Shown: positions 8,165-16,328 of the stretch, piece by piece | Layout: every line of letters starts with the position of its first letter | Position numbering within the stretch: the stretch's first letter is position 1 | Made by a program: the position numbers and the translations under genes | Assembly: GCF_008386585.1 (NCBI RefSeq) | Contig: NZ_VUOB01000065.1 | Location: 96,431-160,430 of the forward strand | Source: Solihabitans fulvus | Lineage (GTDB): Bacteria > Actinomycetota > Actinomycetes > Mycobacteriales > Pseudonocardiaceae | Length of the DNA: 64,000 bases | Direction: 5' to 3' | Notes under the pieces: generated by a model | Database searches by the model: none | What the model saw: the letters and a program-made list of their open reading frames with translations, nothing else | Told to the model about the DNA's origin: nothing

Positions 8165-9114
<950 letters not shown>

Positions 9115-9118
<4 letters not shown>

Positions 9119-9906
9119 GCACCTCGACCTACGCCGTGCGCGACTCCGCGACGATGCTGCGGCGCAGCCTCCGGCACGCGCTGCGCTACCCCGGCATGAC
9201 CATCTCGTCGCTGGCGATGCCCGTCCTGATCATGCTGCTGTTCGCCGGCCTCTTCGGCGACACGCTCGGCGCCGGCCTCGGCGGCGCGGCGCACGGCGGC
9301 TCCTACATCAACTACATCGCGCCCGGCATCATCCTGATGGGCGTGGGGTCGGGGTGCGTCGGCATCGCGGTGGCCGTCTGCACCGACATGACCGAGGGCA
9401 TCGTCGCCCGCTTCAAGACCATGGCGATCTCCCGGGCCTCGGTGCTGACCGGGCACGTCGTCGGGAACATGATCCAGACGCTGATCAGCACCGCCCTGGT
9501 GATCGCCGTGGCGATGCTGATGGGTTTCCGGCCGACCGCTGGCCCGGTCGAGTGGCTGGCCGCCGCCGGGCTGATGGTGCTGCTCACCCTGGCCCTCACC
9601 TGGTTCGGCGTGGCGCTCGGCCTGGTCAGCAAGACCCCGGAGGCCGCGAGCAACAAGCCGCTGCTGGTGCAGTTCCTGCCGTTCCTCGGCAGCGCGATCG
9701 TGCCGACGGACTCGATGCCGGCCGGCATCCGGTGGTTCGCCGAGTACCAGCCGTTCACCCCGCTCATCGAGACGCTGCGGGGCCTGCTGACCGGCGGTCC
9801 GATCGGCCACAACGGGATCCTGGCCGTGTCCTGGTGCGTGGTCCTCCTCGTGATCGGCTACTTCTGGTCCAAGAAGCTCTACAACCGCGACCTCACCAGG
9901 AGCTGA
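9115..9906 (+). CDS. DrrB-like ABC-2 transporter permease
   Basis: The 263-aa membrane subunit pairs with the preceding ATPase and is translationally coupled through ATGA. About six hydrophobic segments are visible (for example residues 27-50 and 60-82, the last near VSWCVVLLVIGYFW). The ABC-2 type motif is around the NKPLLVQFLPFLGSAIVP loop, with PFTPLIETLRGLL after it. It ends the RHH/DUF4097/ABC operon and is followed by a strong hairpin. Confidence 0.9.
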
Positions 9907-9921
9907 CGGCCTGCGCCAGCT

Positions 9922-9979
9922 CGGGGCCCCGGCCCGAACGCGACCCTCAGGGGGTGGCCGCGTTCGGGTCGGGGCCCCG
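9922..9979. terminator. Long GC-rich hairpin terminator after the ABC operon
   Basis: A 21-bp arm at 9922-9942 pairs with 9959-9979 with only one G-T wobble, around a 16-nt loop. There is no U-tract, as is usual in high-GC actinobacteria. It closes the 6501-9906 operon. Confidence 0.8.
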
Positions 9980-10077
9980 ACGCGTGTCCCGGTCGTTACC
10001 GACTCGCCGGAACCCCGCTATGGAAGCTACCGCGCATTCCGTAGTAGTCTCGCTCGCACATCACCGGGGAGGACCAT

Positions 10078-10401
10078 GTGGACACAAGCCAACTGTTGAA
10101 GGGCGTCCTCGACCTGGCCGTGCTCGCGGTACTTCGCCGGGAGGACGGCTACGGCTACGACGTGCTGCGTCGCCTCCGGCAGGGCGGCCTCGAGGACGTC
10201 GGGGACGCGTCCGTCTACGGCACGCTCCGCCGCCTGTACAACGCCGGGCTGCTCACCTCGTACGTCGTGCCGAGCGAGGAAGGCCCGCACCGCAAGTACT
10301 ACAGCCTCAACGAGCCCGGCAGGGACAAGCTGACGGAGTCGAGCAAGACGTGGCGGTCGTTCGCGGACACGATGAACGACCTGTTGGGAGAGGTCGCATG
10401 A
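10078..10401 (+). CDS. PadR family transcriptional regulator
   Basis: The 107-aa winged-helix regulator has the PadR layout: QLLKGVLDLAVLAVL, EDGYGYDVLRRL, and the wing GDASVYGTLRRLYNAGLL with RKYYSLNEPGRDKL. GTG at 10078 follows GGGGAGGA. Its stop overlaps the ATG of the next gene by four bases. The PadR/HAAS-membrane-protein pairing is widespread, with the regulator controlling the pair in response to envelope or ligand stress. The ligand here is unknown. Confidence 0.9.
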   Translation: MDTSQLLKGVLDLAVLAVLRREDGYGYDVLRRLRQGGLEDVGDASVYGTLRRLYNAGLLTSYVVPSEEGPHRKYYSLNEPGRDKLTESSKTWRSFADTMNDLLGEVA

Positions 10402-11669
10402 GCGAGAGCATTGGCGGGTCGACCGAGACCCGCGTCGAGGTGGTCGACTACCTGGCCAGGATGCGGCAGGCACTGGCGGACCTGCCTTCCACGGAGGTCG
10501 CCGACATCCTTGAGGACGTCGGCGCGCACGTCGCCGAGGTGAGCGCCGAACTCGGCGAGGACTCCTCAGCGCAGTCCCTCGCCGACCGGCTCGGTACGCC
10601 GGAGACCTACGCCGCCGAGCTGCGCACGGCGGCCGGCTACCCGACGGCGACCCTGGCCACGGCCGCGCCGGATCGCTCGTCGATGATCGCGCGCCTCGCG
10701 ATCTGGTCGCTCGCCATCGTGACGGGCGGCTCGTTCCTGCTCGGGCTCGCCTTCCGGCAGACGGGCGCGGCCGGCTTCGTCGGCAGTGCCATGGTGCTCG
10801 CCGTGCTGGCGATCCTGCCGCTGCGGCAGCTCTGGAACGGCGGCACCGGCTGGGCCGACATGATGCGCCAGCCCGAGCTGCGGCGGCTGTTCGGCGCGCT
10901 GAACCCGACCCCGTCGAGCAGGACCGGCCAGGTGCTCGCGTACGTGCGGAGCCTGCGCACGGGCTGGTGGCTGGTGCGCGGCCTGCTGCTGGCCGCCCCG
11001 CTGGTGCTGGTCTTCGGCTACCGGCTCGGCCGCTCGCCGTTGCTGCTCGTGCTGGTCGTGCCCCTGGTGCTCGCCTCGATCTGGCTTGGCAGGCGCAGTG
11101 CGGCCGACCGGCGGCTGCTCGGCCTTGTGCTGCCGCTGAACGCCTTCCTGCTCGGGGTCGGCCTGATGTTCCTGTCCAACGGCTACTTCCTCGGCTACTA
11201 CCACAGCGGTCCGACGCAGCTGGACTACTCGGTGCAGACCGGGCTGCGCAACAACGGCCAGCCGCTGGAGAACATGTACTTCTTCGACGCCAACGGAAAG
11301 CCGCTGGAGAACGTCTACGTCTACGACGACCACGGCCAGCCGATCAACGCGCCGAGGGAGTACTGCGTGTATCCCAGGGGCGACAACGAGGACAACCTGT
11401 TCCCGAGGCCGAAGATCAGCCGAGATCGCGGCGGCATGTGTCAGTCGACCAACGGGGTGCCCTTCACCGTGGCGATCCCGAAGTCCGGGTTGCCGACCGA
11501 GTCGGCCACCCCCTTCGGGTCGGGCAGCCCCACGCCGCCGCCGAGCGCCGTGCCCTCCAGCACGGCGCCGTCCGGCACCGCGCCGTCCAGCGGTGTGCCG
11601 AGCAGCGGTGTGCCGTCCAGCCCCGCGCCGACCGGTGCCGCGCCGAGCAGCGCGCCGCCGACCGGCTGA
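10398..11669 (+). CDS. HAAS-domain multi-pass membrane protein with Ser/Pro tail
   Basis: The 423-aa partner of the PadR regulator has an N-terminal HAAS/DUF1700-like helical domain (VDYLARMRQALADLPSTEVADILEDV, written here only in part, and a GTPETYAAEL motif). Five or so membrane segments follow between about residues 95 and 265. An outer domain contains two copies of a GQPLEN/GKPLEN-NVYVYDD type repeat. The tail of about 70 residues is almost only Ser, Pro, Ala, Gly and Thr and looks like a wall-spanning stalk. It is coupled to PadR by ATGA. The function is unknown; regulation of envelope physiology is an inference. Confidence 0.75.
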   Translation: MSESIGGSTETRVEVVDYLARMRQALADLPSTEVADILEDVGAHVAEVSAELGEDSSAQSLADRLGTPETYAAELRTAAGYPTATLATAAPDRSSMIARLAIWSLAIVTGGSFLLGLAFRQTGAAGFVGSAMVLAVLAILPLRQLWNGGTGWADMMRQPELRRLFGALNPTPSSRTGQVLAYVRSLRTGWWLVRGLLLAAPLVLVFGYRLGRSPLLLVLVVPLVLASIWLGRRSAADRRLLGLVLPLNAFLLGVGLMFLSNGYFLGYYHSGPTQLDYSVQTGLRNNGQPLENMYFFDANGKPLENVYVYDDHGQPINAPREYCVYPRGDNEDNLFPRPKISRDRGGMCQSTNGVPFTVAIPKSGLPTESATPFGSGSPTPPPSAVPSSTAPSGTAPSSGVPSSGVPSSPAPTGAAPSSAPPTG

Positions 11670-11690
11670 CCGGCCGTTCGACCTCGGGCC

Positions 11691-11718
11691 AGTCGTCGGT
11701 CGTCAGTCGTCGGTCGTC
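11691..11718. repeat. 14-bp tandem duplication across the MarR stop codon
   Basis: AGTCGTCGGTCGTC occurs twice without a gap (11691-11704 and 11705-11718). On the minus strand the first-read copy carries the last codons and TGA of the MarR gene, and the second copy is its non-coding duplicate. Confidence 0.85.
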
Positions 11719-12140
11719 TCGGCGAGCTGGCGCAGCACCGGGCCGAGCGCGAGCAGTTGCTCGCGCTCGGCCGCCGGCAGCTTGGCCATCCGCGCCGAGA
11801 GCAGCTCGGCCTCGACGTTGGCCATCGAGATGATCGTCTCCTTGCCGAGCTCGGTGAGCACGACCCTGGTCGCCCTGCCGTCGGCGGGGTCGGGCTCGCG
11901 GCGCACCAGCCCACCCTCCTCCAGCCCGGTGACCACGGTCGTCGCGGTCGGCTGCGAGCAGCGCACCCGGTTGGCGATCGTGCCGATCCGCAGCGGCCCC
12001 TGTTCGAGCAGCTGGGACAGCACGATCAGCTGGGTCGGCTGGAGGCTCGGTGCCGACACGGCGTAACGGAGGCTGCGGATCAGCCGGTGCAGCGACACCA
12101 CCAACTGCAACGCTTCCTGACTGGTCACGCTCGCCGTCAT
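11703..12140 (-). CDS. MarR family transcriptional regulator
   Basis: The 145-aa winged helix-turn-helix protein has IVLSQLLEQGPLRIGTIAN, recognition helix CSQPTATTVVTGLEEGGL, and the wing VRREPDPADGRATRVVLTELG. It lies 84 nt downstream of asnB on the same strand and may be co-transcribed with it. The perfect 15-bp palindrome in the asnB promoter is a candidate target. The effector is unknown. Confidence 0.88.
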   Translation of the reverse strand: MTASVTSQEALQLVVSLHRLIRSLRYAVSAPSLQPTQLIVLSQLLEQGPLRIGTIANRVRCSQPTATTVVTGLEEGGLVRREPDPADGRATRVVLTELGKETIISMANVEAELLSARMAKLPAAEREQLLALGPVLRQLAETTDD

Positions 12141-12224
12141 CGTGGCCTCCCGGGTCGCAGGCCGTGTGCCCGTTGTGGCCGTCCGGTCAACGACCAGCTG
12201 ACGGGGCCGTTCCCCGCCGCCTGA

Positions 12225-14075
12225 TCAGGACATTCGCACTTCGGGGCGGTACATGTCCAGCCAGACACCCAGGTCGAGGGTGCGTTCGAGGCCGTTGCGG
12301 ATCCCTACGTCGAGAGTGCCCGGATCCCGCTGGACCATTTCGGTCAACCAGGTTCGGTCCACCAGGCCGAAGACCGCGTGGTCACGGTCCGTGAGCAGTT
12401 CCTTGGCCTGGAGCTGGAGGTCGGCGGCGTACTGCGGCTCCTGCGTCGACGGGTACGGGCTCTTCACCCGCTCGGCCACCGACTGCGGCAGCACGTTCCT
12501 GGTCGCCGCCCGCAGCAGGCTCTTCTCCCTGCCGTCGAAGGTCTTCATCGACCACGGCGTGTTGTAGACGTACTCGACCAGCCGGTGGTCGCAGAACGGC
12601 ACCCTGACCTCGAGGCCGACCGCCATGCTCATCCGGTCCTTGCGGTCGAGCAGCACGCGGACGAACCGGGTCAGGTGCAGGTAGCTGATCACCCGCATCC
12701 GCCGCTCGTGCTCGGTGTCCCCGTCCAGCGGCTCGACCTCGGCGACCGCGGTTCGGTAGCCGTCGTTGAGGTAGTCGCCGAGGTCCAGCCCGGCCATCAG
12801 GTCGGTGGTGAACATCTCGCCAGGCTGCTGGCCGGGCGCCCTCGCCGCGGCGAAGGCCGCGATCCACGGGAACATGTCGGCCTGCTGCACGTGCGGCTCG
12901 TGGAACCACTTGTAGCCGCCGAAGATCTCGTCGGCGGACTCGCCGGACAGGGCGACCGTCGAACGCTCCCTGATCGCCTTGAACAGCAGGTACAGCGAGG
13001 CGTCCATGTCGCCGAGCCCGGCCGGCAGGTCCCGCGCCGCGATCACCTTGCGCCGGATGTCGGGGTCGGACAGCGTGGTGTGGTCGAGCACGATGTCGGT
13101 GTGCTCGGTGCTCGCGTGCGCGGCGACGTCGTGCACGTACGGGCCGTCCGGGGTGGGCCGCAGGTCGTCCGGCACGAAGTTCTCGGTCTGGCCGGTGAAG
13201 TCGACCGCGAAGCTGCGCACCTTCTCGCCCTGCGCGGCGAGCTGCCCCGAGGCGAGGCCGGTGATGGCGCTGGAGTCAAGGCCGCCGGACAGCAGCACGC
13301 AGCGCGGCACGTCGGCGATGAGCTGCCGGCGCACGATGTCGTCGAGCAGCTCGCGGACGTGCCCGACGGTGGTGTCCGTGTCGTCGGTGTGCCTGGTGGT
13401 CTCCAGCCGCCAGTAGGTGTGCTCGCGCACGCCGTTGCGGTCCACGGTCACCACGGTGCCCGGCACGACCTCGCGCATCCCGGACCAGACCGCGTTGCCC
13501 GGCGCCTTGGTGAAGGCGATCAGCTCGCGCAGCCCGGTGAGGTCGACGACGCGCTCGGCGAGCGGGTTGGCCAGGATGGCCTTGGGCTCCGACCCGAACA
13601 GCACGCCGTCGGCGGTGGGGTAGTAGTAGAACGGCTTGACGCCCATCCGGTCGCGGATCATGACCAGCTTCTCGACGCGGCCGTCCCAGACCGCGAAGGC
13701 GTACATGCCGTTGAGGTGCTCGGCGACGGCCGCGCCCCATTCGAGGTAGCCGTGCAGCACGACCTCGGTGTCGCTGTCGGTGCGGAACTGGTGGCCCCTG
13801 CGGCGCAGCTCGTCGCGCAGTTCGGTGAAGTTGTACGCCTCGCCGCTGTAGGTCATGGCGAGGTTGCCGTCCGGTGTCGTCACCGTCATCGGCTGCTTGC
13901 CGCCCTCGATGTCGATGACCGCGAGCCGGCGGTGGCCCAGCGCCGCGTGCCGCTCGATCCAGACGCCCTCGGCGTCCGGGCCTCGGCAGCTCATGGTCTC
14001 CGTCATCGCGTCGAGCATGGGTCGCTCGGTGGCGAGGTCACGATCGAAGGAGACCCAGCCGGTGATGCCGCACAT
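12225..14075 (-). CDS. asnB: Asparagine synthase (glutamine-hydrolysing)
   Basis: AsnB makes asparagine from aspartate, glutamine and ATP. The 616-aa protein has the N-terminal glutaminase beginning MCGITGWV, where Cys2 is the nucleophile, with YSGEAYNF and SDTEVVLHGY. The C-terminal synthetase domain has the PP-loop LLSGGLDSSA, then SADEIFGGY and KDRMSMAVGLEVRVPF. This is a full-length enzyme and, from its architecture, the free-standing metabolic type. Start ATG at 14075 is preceded on the minus strand by CTGGAGGA. Some actinobacterial homologues amidate cell-wall or antibiotic precursors, so the physiological substrate is not certain. Confidence 0.93.
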   Translation of the reverse strand: MCGITGWVSFDRDLATERPMLDAMTETMSCRGPDAEGVWIERHAALGHRRLAVIDIEGGKQPMTVTTPDGNLAMTYSGEAYNFTELRDELRRRGHQFRTDSDTEVVLHGYLEWGAAVAEHLNGMYAFAVWDGRVEKLVMIRDRMGVKPFYYYPTADGVLFGSEPKAILANPLAERVVDLTGLRELIAFTKAPGNAVWSGMREVVPGTVVTVDRNGVREHTYWRLETTRHTDDTDTTVGHVRELLDDIVRRQLIADVPRCVLLSGGLDSSAITGLASGQLAAQGEKVRSFAVDFTGQTENFVPDDLRPTPDGPYVHDVAAHASTEHTDIVLDHTTLSDPDIRRKVIAARDLPAGLGDMDASLYLLFKAIRERSTVALSGESADEIFGGYKWFHEPHVQQADMFPWIAAFAAARAPGQQPGEMFTTDLMAGLDLGDYLNDGYRTAVAEVEPLDGDTEHERRMRVISYLHLTRFVRVLLDRKDRMSMAVGLEVRVPFCDHRLVEYVYNTPWSMKTFDGREKSLLRAATRNVLPQSVAERVKSPYPSTQEPQYAADLQLQAKELLTDRDHAVFGLVDRTWLTEMVQRDPGTLDVGIRNGLERTLDLGVWLDMYRPEVRMS

Positions 14076-14106
14076 CGCGTCCTCCAGGTTTCAGCCAGGT
14101 AAAACA

Positions 14107-14121
14107 TTCATAGGCTATGAA
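14107..14121. promoter_or_regulatory. Perfect palindrome in asnB promoter
   Basis: TTCATAG-G-CTATGAA is a 7+1+7 palindrome lying 32-46 bp upstream of the asnB start codon. It is strikingly AT-rich for this genome and overlaps a possible minus-strand -10 (TATGAA). It is a probable operator, possibly for the MarR protein encoded behind asnB. Confidence 0.6.
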
Positions 14122-14221
14122 ACTATCGGTAGCGCATGCTGTCTACCCGCGATCGGATGACTACTTCGCGTAGTTGACGCCCGGGTGTCCTGATCTGCGA
14201 AAAGTCGCTCTGCGTAGACCA

Positions 14222-14237
14222 TGTGCTCCGGGTCACA
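14222..14237. promoter_or_regulatory. Crp/GlxR-type binding site
   Basis: TGTGC-N6-TCACA differs at one position from the Crp consensus TGTGA-N6-TCACA. It lies between asnB and kdp, 147 bp from the asnB start and 205 bp from the first kdp ORF. It could couple either operon to a cAMP-binding regulator. Confidence 0.5.
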
Positions 14238-14441
14238 TAGCGCGGATGGGTGACACGGGAGACCGCCGTCACCGACGTTGTCAGGATCCCGTAAATGCCG
14301 AGGTTAGCCGCGTAAAGGAGCCATCAGGTGATACCGGATGGCCCAGAGGTAGGGGCACGCTCGCGTCGCACGGCCGCCAGTGGGGTGGCCAGGGCCCATC
14401 CGGGCTGTGTCCGATCCTCTTAGGTGAAGGGAGCACCGCAG

Positions 14442-14525
14442 ATGGCCGACCTGGCCTACGCCGTGCTGCTGATCGGCGTGTTCCTGCTGCTCGCGCTCGT
14501 GTTGCGCGGAATGGAGCGGCTGTGA
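14442..14525 (+). CDS. Small membrane protein preceding KdpF
   Basis: This 27-aa ORF (MADLAYAVLLIG..., ending RGMERL) consists of one hydrophobic helix with a basic/acidic C-terminal end. The ATG at 14442 follows GAAGGGAG at an ideal distance. It overlaps the GTG start of kdpF by four bases (GTGA), so it is translationally coupled to the kdp operon. It is not KdpF, which follows with the typical RPEKF ending. It is probably a structural or regulatory micropeptide of the Kdp complex, or a coupling leader; nothing more can be said from sequence. Confidence 0.65.
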   Translation: MADLAYAVLLIGVFLLLALVLRGMERL

Positions 14526-14623
14526 ACGGCGCTGGCGTCCTCGCGAACGTTGTCGGCGGAGTGATCGCACTCCTGCTGATCATCTACTTGTTCTACGCAC
14601 TGATCCGACCGGAGAAGTTCTGA
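14522..14623 (+). CDS. kdpF: K(+)-transporting ATPase small subunit KdpF
   Basis: KdpF is a single-helix subunit that stabilises the KdpABC potassium pump. The 33-aa product starts at an overlapping GTG. It has one transmembrane helix (VVGGVIALLLIIYLFYAL) and the family C-terminus RPEKF. It is followed 43 nt later by kdpA. Its size and ending fit actinobacterial KdpF. Confidence 0.85.
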   Translation: MNGAGVLANVVGGVIALLLIIYLFYALIRPEKF

Positions 14624-14666
14624 TGCGCGTCGACGTACGCGCCTCTTCTGTCCTGGAGGCGCAAAG

Positions 14667-16328
14667 ATGAGCGACACCGGTGCTGGCTTCGTCCAGCTCG
14701 GCATCCTCCTGGTGGCACTCGCGGTCGTCTACCGACCGCTCGGCGACTACATGGCCAGGGTGTTCACCAGCAAGAAGCACCTGAAGGTCGAGCGGGTCCT
14801 CTACCGCGTCGTCCGGGTGAACCCGGACTCCGAACAGCGGTGGACGACCTACGCCGCCGGCGTGCTCGGGTTCTCCTTCGTGTCGGTCGTGGTGCTGTAC
14901 CTGTTGCAGCGCCTCCAGTCCGTGCTGCCGTTCAACTTCGGCCGAGGCACGCTGGACCCCGCCACCTCGTTCAACACGGCCGTCAGCTTCGTGACCAACA
15001 CGAACTGGCAGTCCTACGTGCCCGAGACGGTCATGGGCCACACGGTCCAGATGGCCGGCCTCACCGTGCAGAACTTCGTCTCCGCGGCCGTCGGCCTCGC
15101 CGTCGCCGTCGCGCTGGTGCGCGGGTTCGTCCGGGCCAAGACCGACCGGCTCGGCAACGTGTGGGTCGACATCGTCCGCGGCGCGGTGCGCATCCTGCTG
15201 CCGATCGCGTTCCTGTTCGCCATCGTGCTGATCGCGTTCGGCACCGTGATGAGCCTGACCAAGGGCGTCGACGTCACCGGCCCGGACGGCGTGCAGCACA
15301 CCATCGCGCTCGCCCCGGTCGCCAGCCAGGAGTCCATCAAGGAGCTCGGCACAAACGGTGGCGGCATCCTGAACGCCAACTCGGCGCACCCCTTCGAGAA
15401 CCCCAACTCCTGGACCAACCTGATCGAGATCTTCCTGATCCTGGTCATCCCGGTCTCGCTGACCCGCACCTTCGGCACCATGGTCGGCAACAAGCGCCAG
15501 GGCACCGCCCTGCTGGCCGTCATGGGCATCCTGTGGGCCGGCATGCTCACCCTCATCTGGTGGGCCGAGGCGCACCCGAACGGCCCGGCGGCCCTGCTGG
15601 CCGGCGCCGGCATGGAGGGCAAGGAGACCCGGTTCGGCATCCCGAGCACGGCCCTGTTCGCCAACTCCACGACGGGCACGTCCACCGGCGCGGTCAACGG
15701 CGCGCACGACAGCCTCAGCGGCCTCGGCGGCGGCGGCGCCTTGCTCAACATGCTGTTCAGCGAGATAACGCCGGGCGGTGTCGGCACCGGGCTCTACAGC
15801 ATTCTGGTGTTCGCCATCATCGCGGTGTTCCTCGCCGGCCTCATGGTCGGCCGCACGCCCGAGTACCTCGGCAAGAAGCTGGGCCGCAGGGAGATCACCA
15901 CCGCGTCCATCGCCATCCTGGCCATGCCGACGCTCGTGCTGATCGGCAGCGGCGTCGCGCTGATGATGAAGGACACCGCAGGCGCCCTTGGCAACTCCGG
16001 GGCGCACGGGCTGTCCGAGGTCCTCTACGCCTTCGCGTCGACCTCGAACAACAACGGCAGCGCGTTCGGCGGCATCACCGTCACCAGCAACTTCTTCCAG
16101 TCCACCCTCGGTGTCTGCATGCTGCTCGGTCGGTTCATCCCGATCATCGCCGTGCTCTGCCTCGCCGGCTCGCTGGCCTCGCAGAAGCGGGTGCCCGAGT
16201 CGGCCGGCACGCTGCCGACCACCGGCCCGCAGTTCGTCACGATGCTCGCCGGCACCGTTCTGCTCGTCGCCGCGCTGACCTTCGTGCCGGCGCTGGCTCT
16301 CGGTCCCATCGCGGAGGCACTGGCATGA
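14667..16328 (+). CDS. kdpA: K(+)-transporting ATPase subunit KdpA
   Basis: KdpA is the channel-like potassium-binding subunit of the high-affinity Kdp P-type ATPase in the cytoplasmic membrane. The 553-aa protein has about ten membrane helices. Its four pore loops include TNTNWQSY, ELGTNGGGILNANSAHPFENP (shown here only to its first residues as LGTNGGG), STSNNNGSAFGG and NSTTGTSTG. The ATG at 14667 is preceded by CTGGAGGCG. Its TGA overlaps the ATG of kdpB. Confidence 0.96.
   Translation: MSDTGAGFVQLGILLVALAVVYRPLGDYMARVFTSKKHLKVERVLYRVVRVNPDSEQRWTTYAAGVLGFSFVSVVVLYLLQRLQSVLPFNFGRGTLDPATSFNTAVSFVTNTNWQSYVPETVMGHTVQMAGLTVQNFVSAAVGLAVAVALVRGFVRAKTDRLGNVWVDIVRGAVRILLPIAFLFAIVLIAFGTVMSLTKGVDVTGPDGVQHTIALAPVASQESIKELGTNGGGILNANSAHPFENPNSWTNLIEIFLILVIPVSLTRTFGTMVGNKRQGTALLAVMGILWAGMLTLIWWAEAHPNGPAALLAGAGMEGKETRFGIPSTALFANSTTGTSTGAVNGAHDSLSGLGGGGALLNMLFSEITPGGVGTGLYSILVFAIIAVFLAGLMVGRTPEYLGKKLGRREITTASIAILAMPTLVLIGSGVALMMKDTAGALGNSGAHGLSEVLYAFASTSNNNGSAFGGITVTSNFFQSTLGVCMLLGRFIPIIAVLCLAGSLASQKRVPESAGTLPTTGPQFVTMLAGTVLLVAALTFVPALALGPIAEALA

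Larger units (their letters stand above)
14076..14441. other. asnB-kdp divergent intergenic region (366 bp)
   Basis: This gap holds the divergent promoters of asnB and the kdp operon. It contains a perfect AT-rich palindrome near asnB, a Crp-like box in the middle, and GGTGAC-N13-GTCACC at 14249-14273. No coding frame with a ribosome binding site and no recognisable riboswitch core was seen. Its content is less GC-biased than the flanking genes. Confidence 0.6.

Noticed and set aside
14076..14441. c-di-AMP (ydaO-type) riboswitch before the kdp operon
   Set aside because: I looked for the conserved GGGUGAA and CCGACAGCUAACC-like segments on the plus strand. Only a stray GCTAACC-like match on the wrong strand is present.
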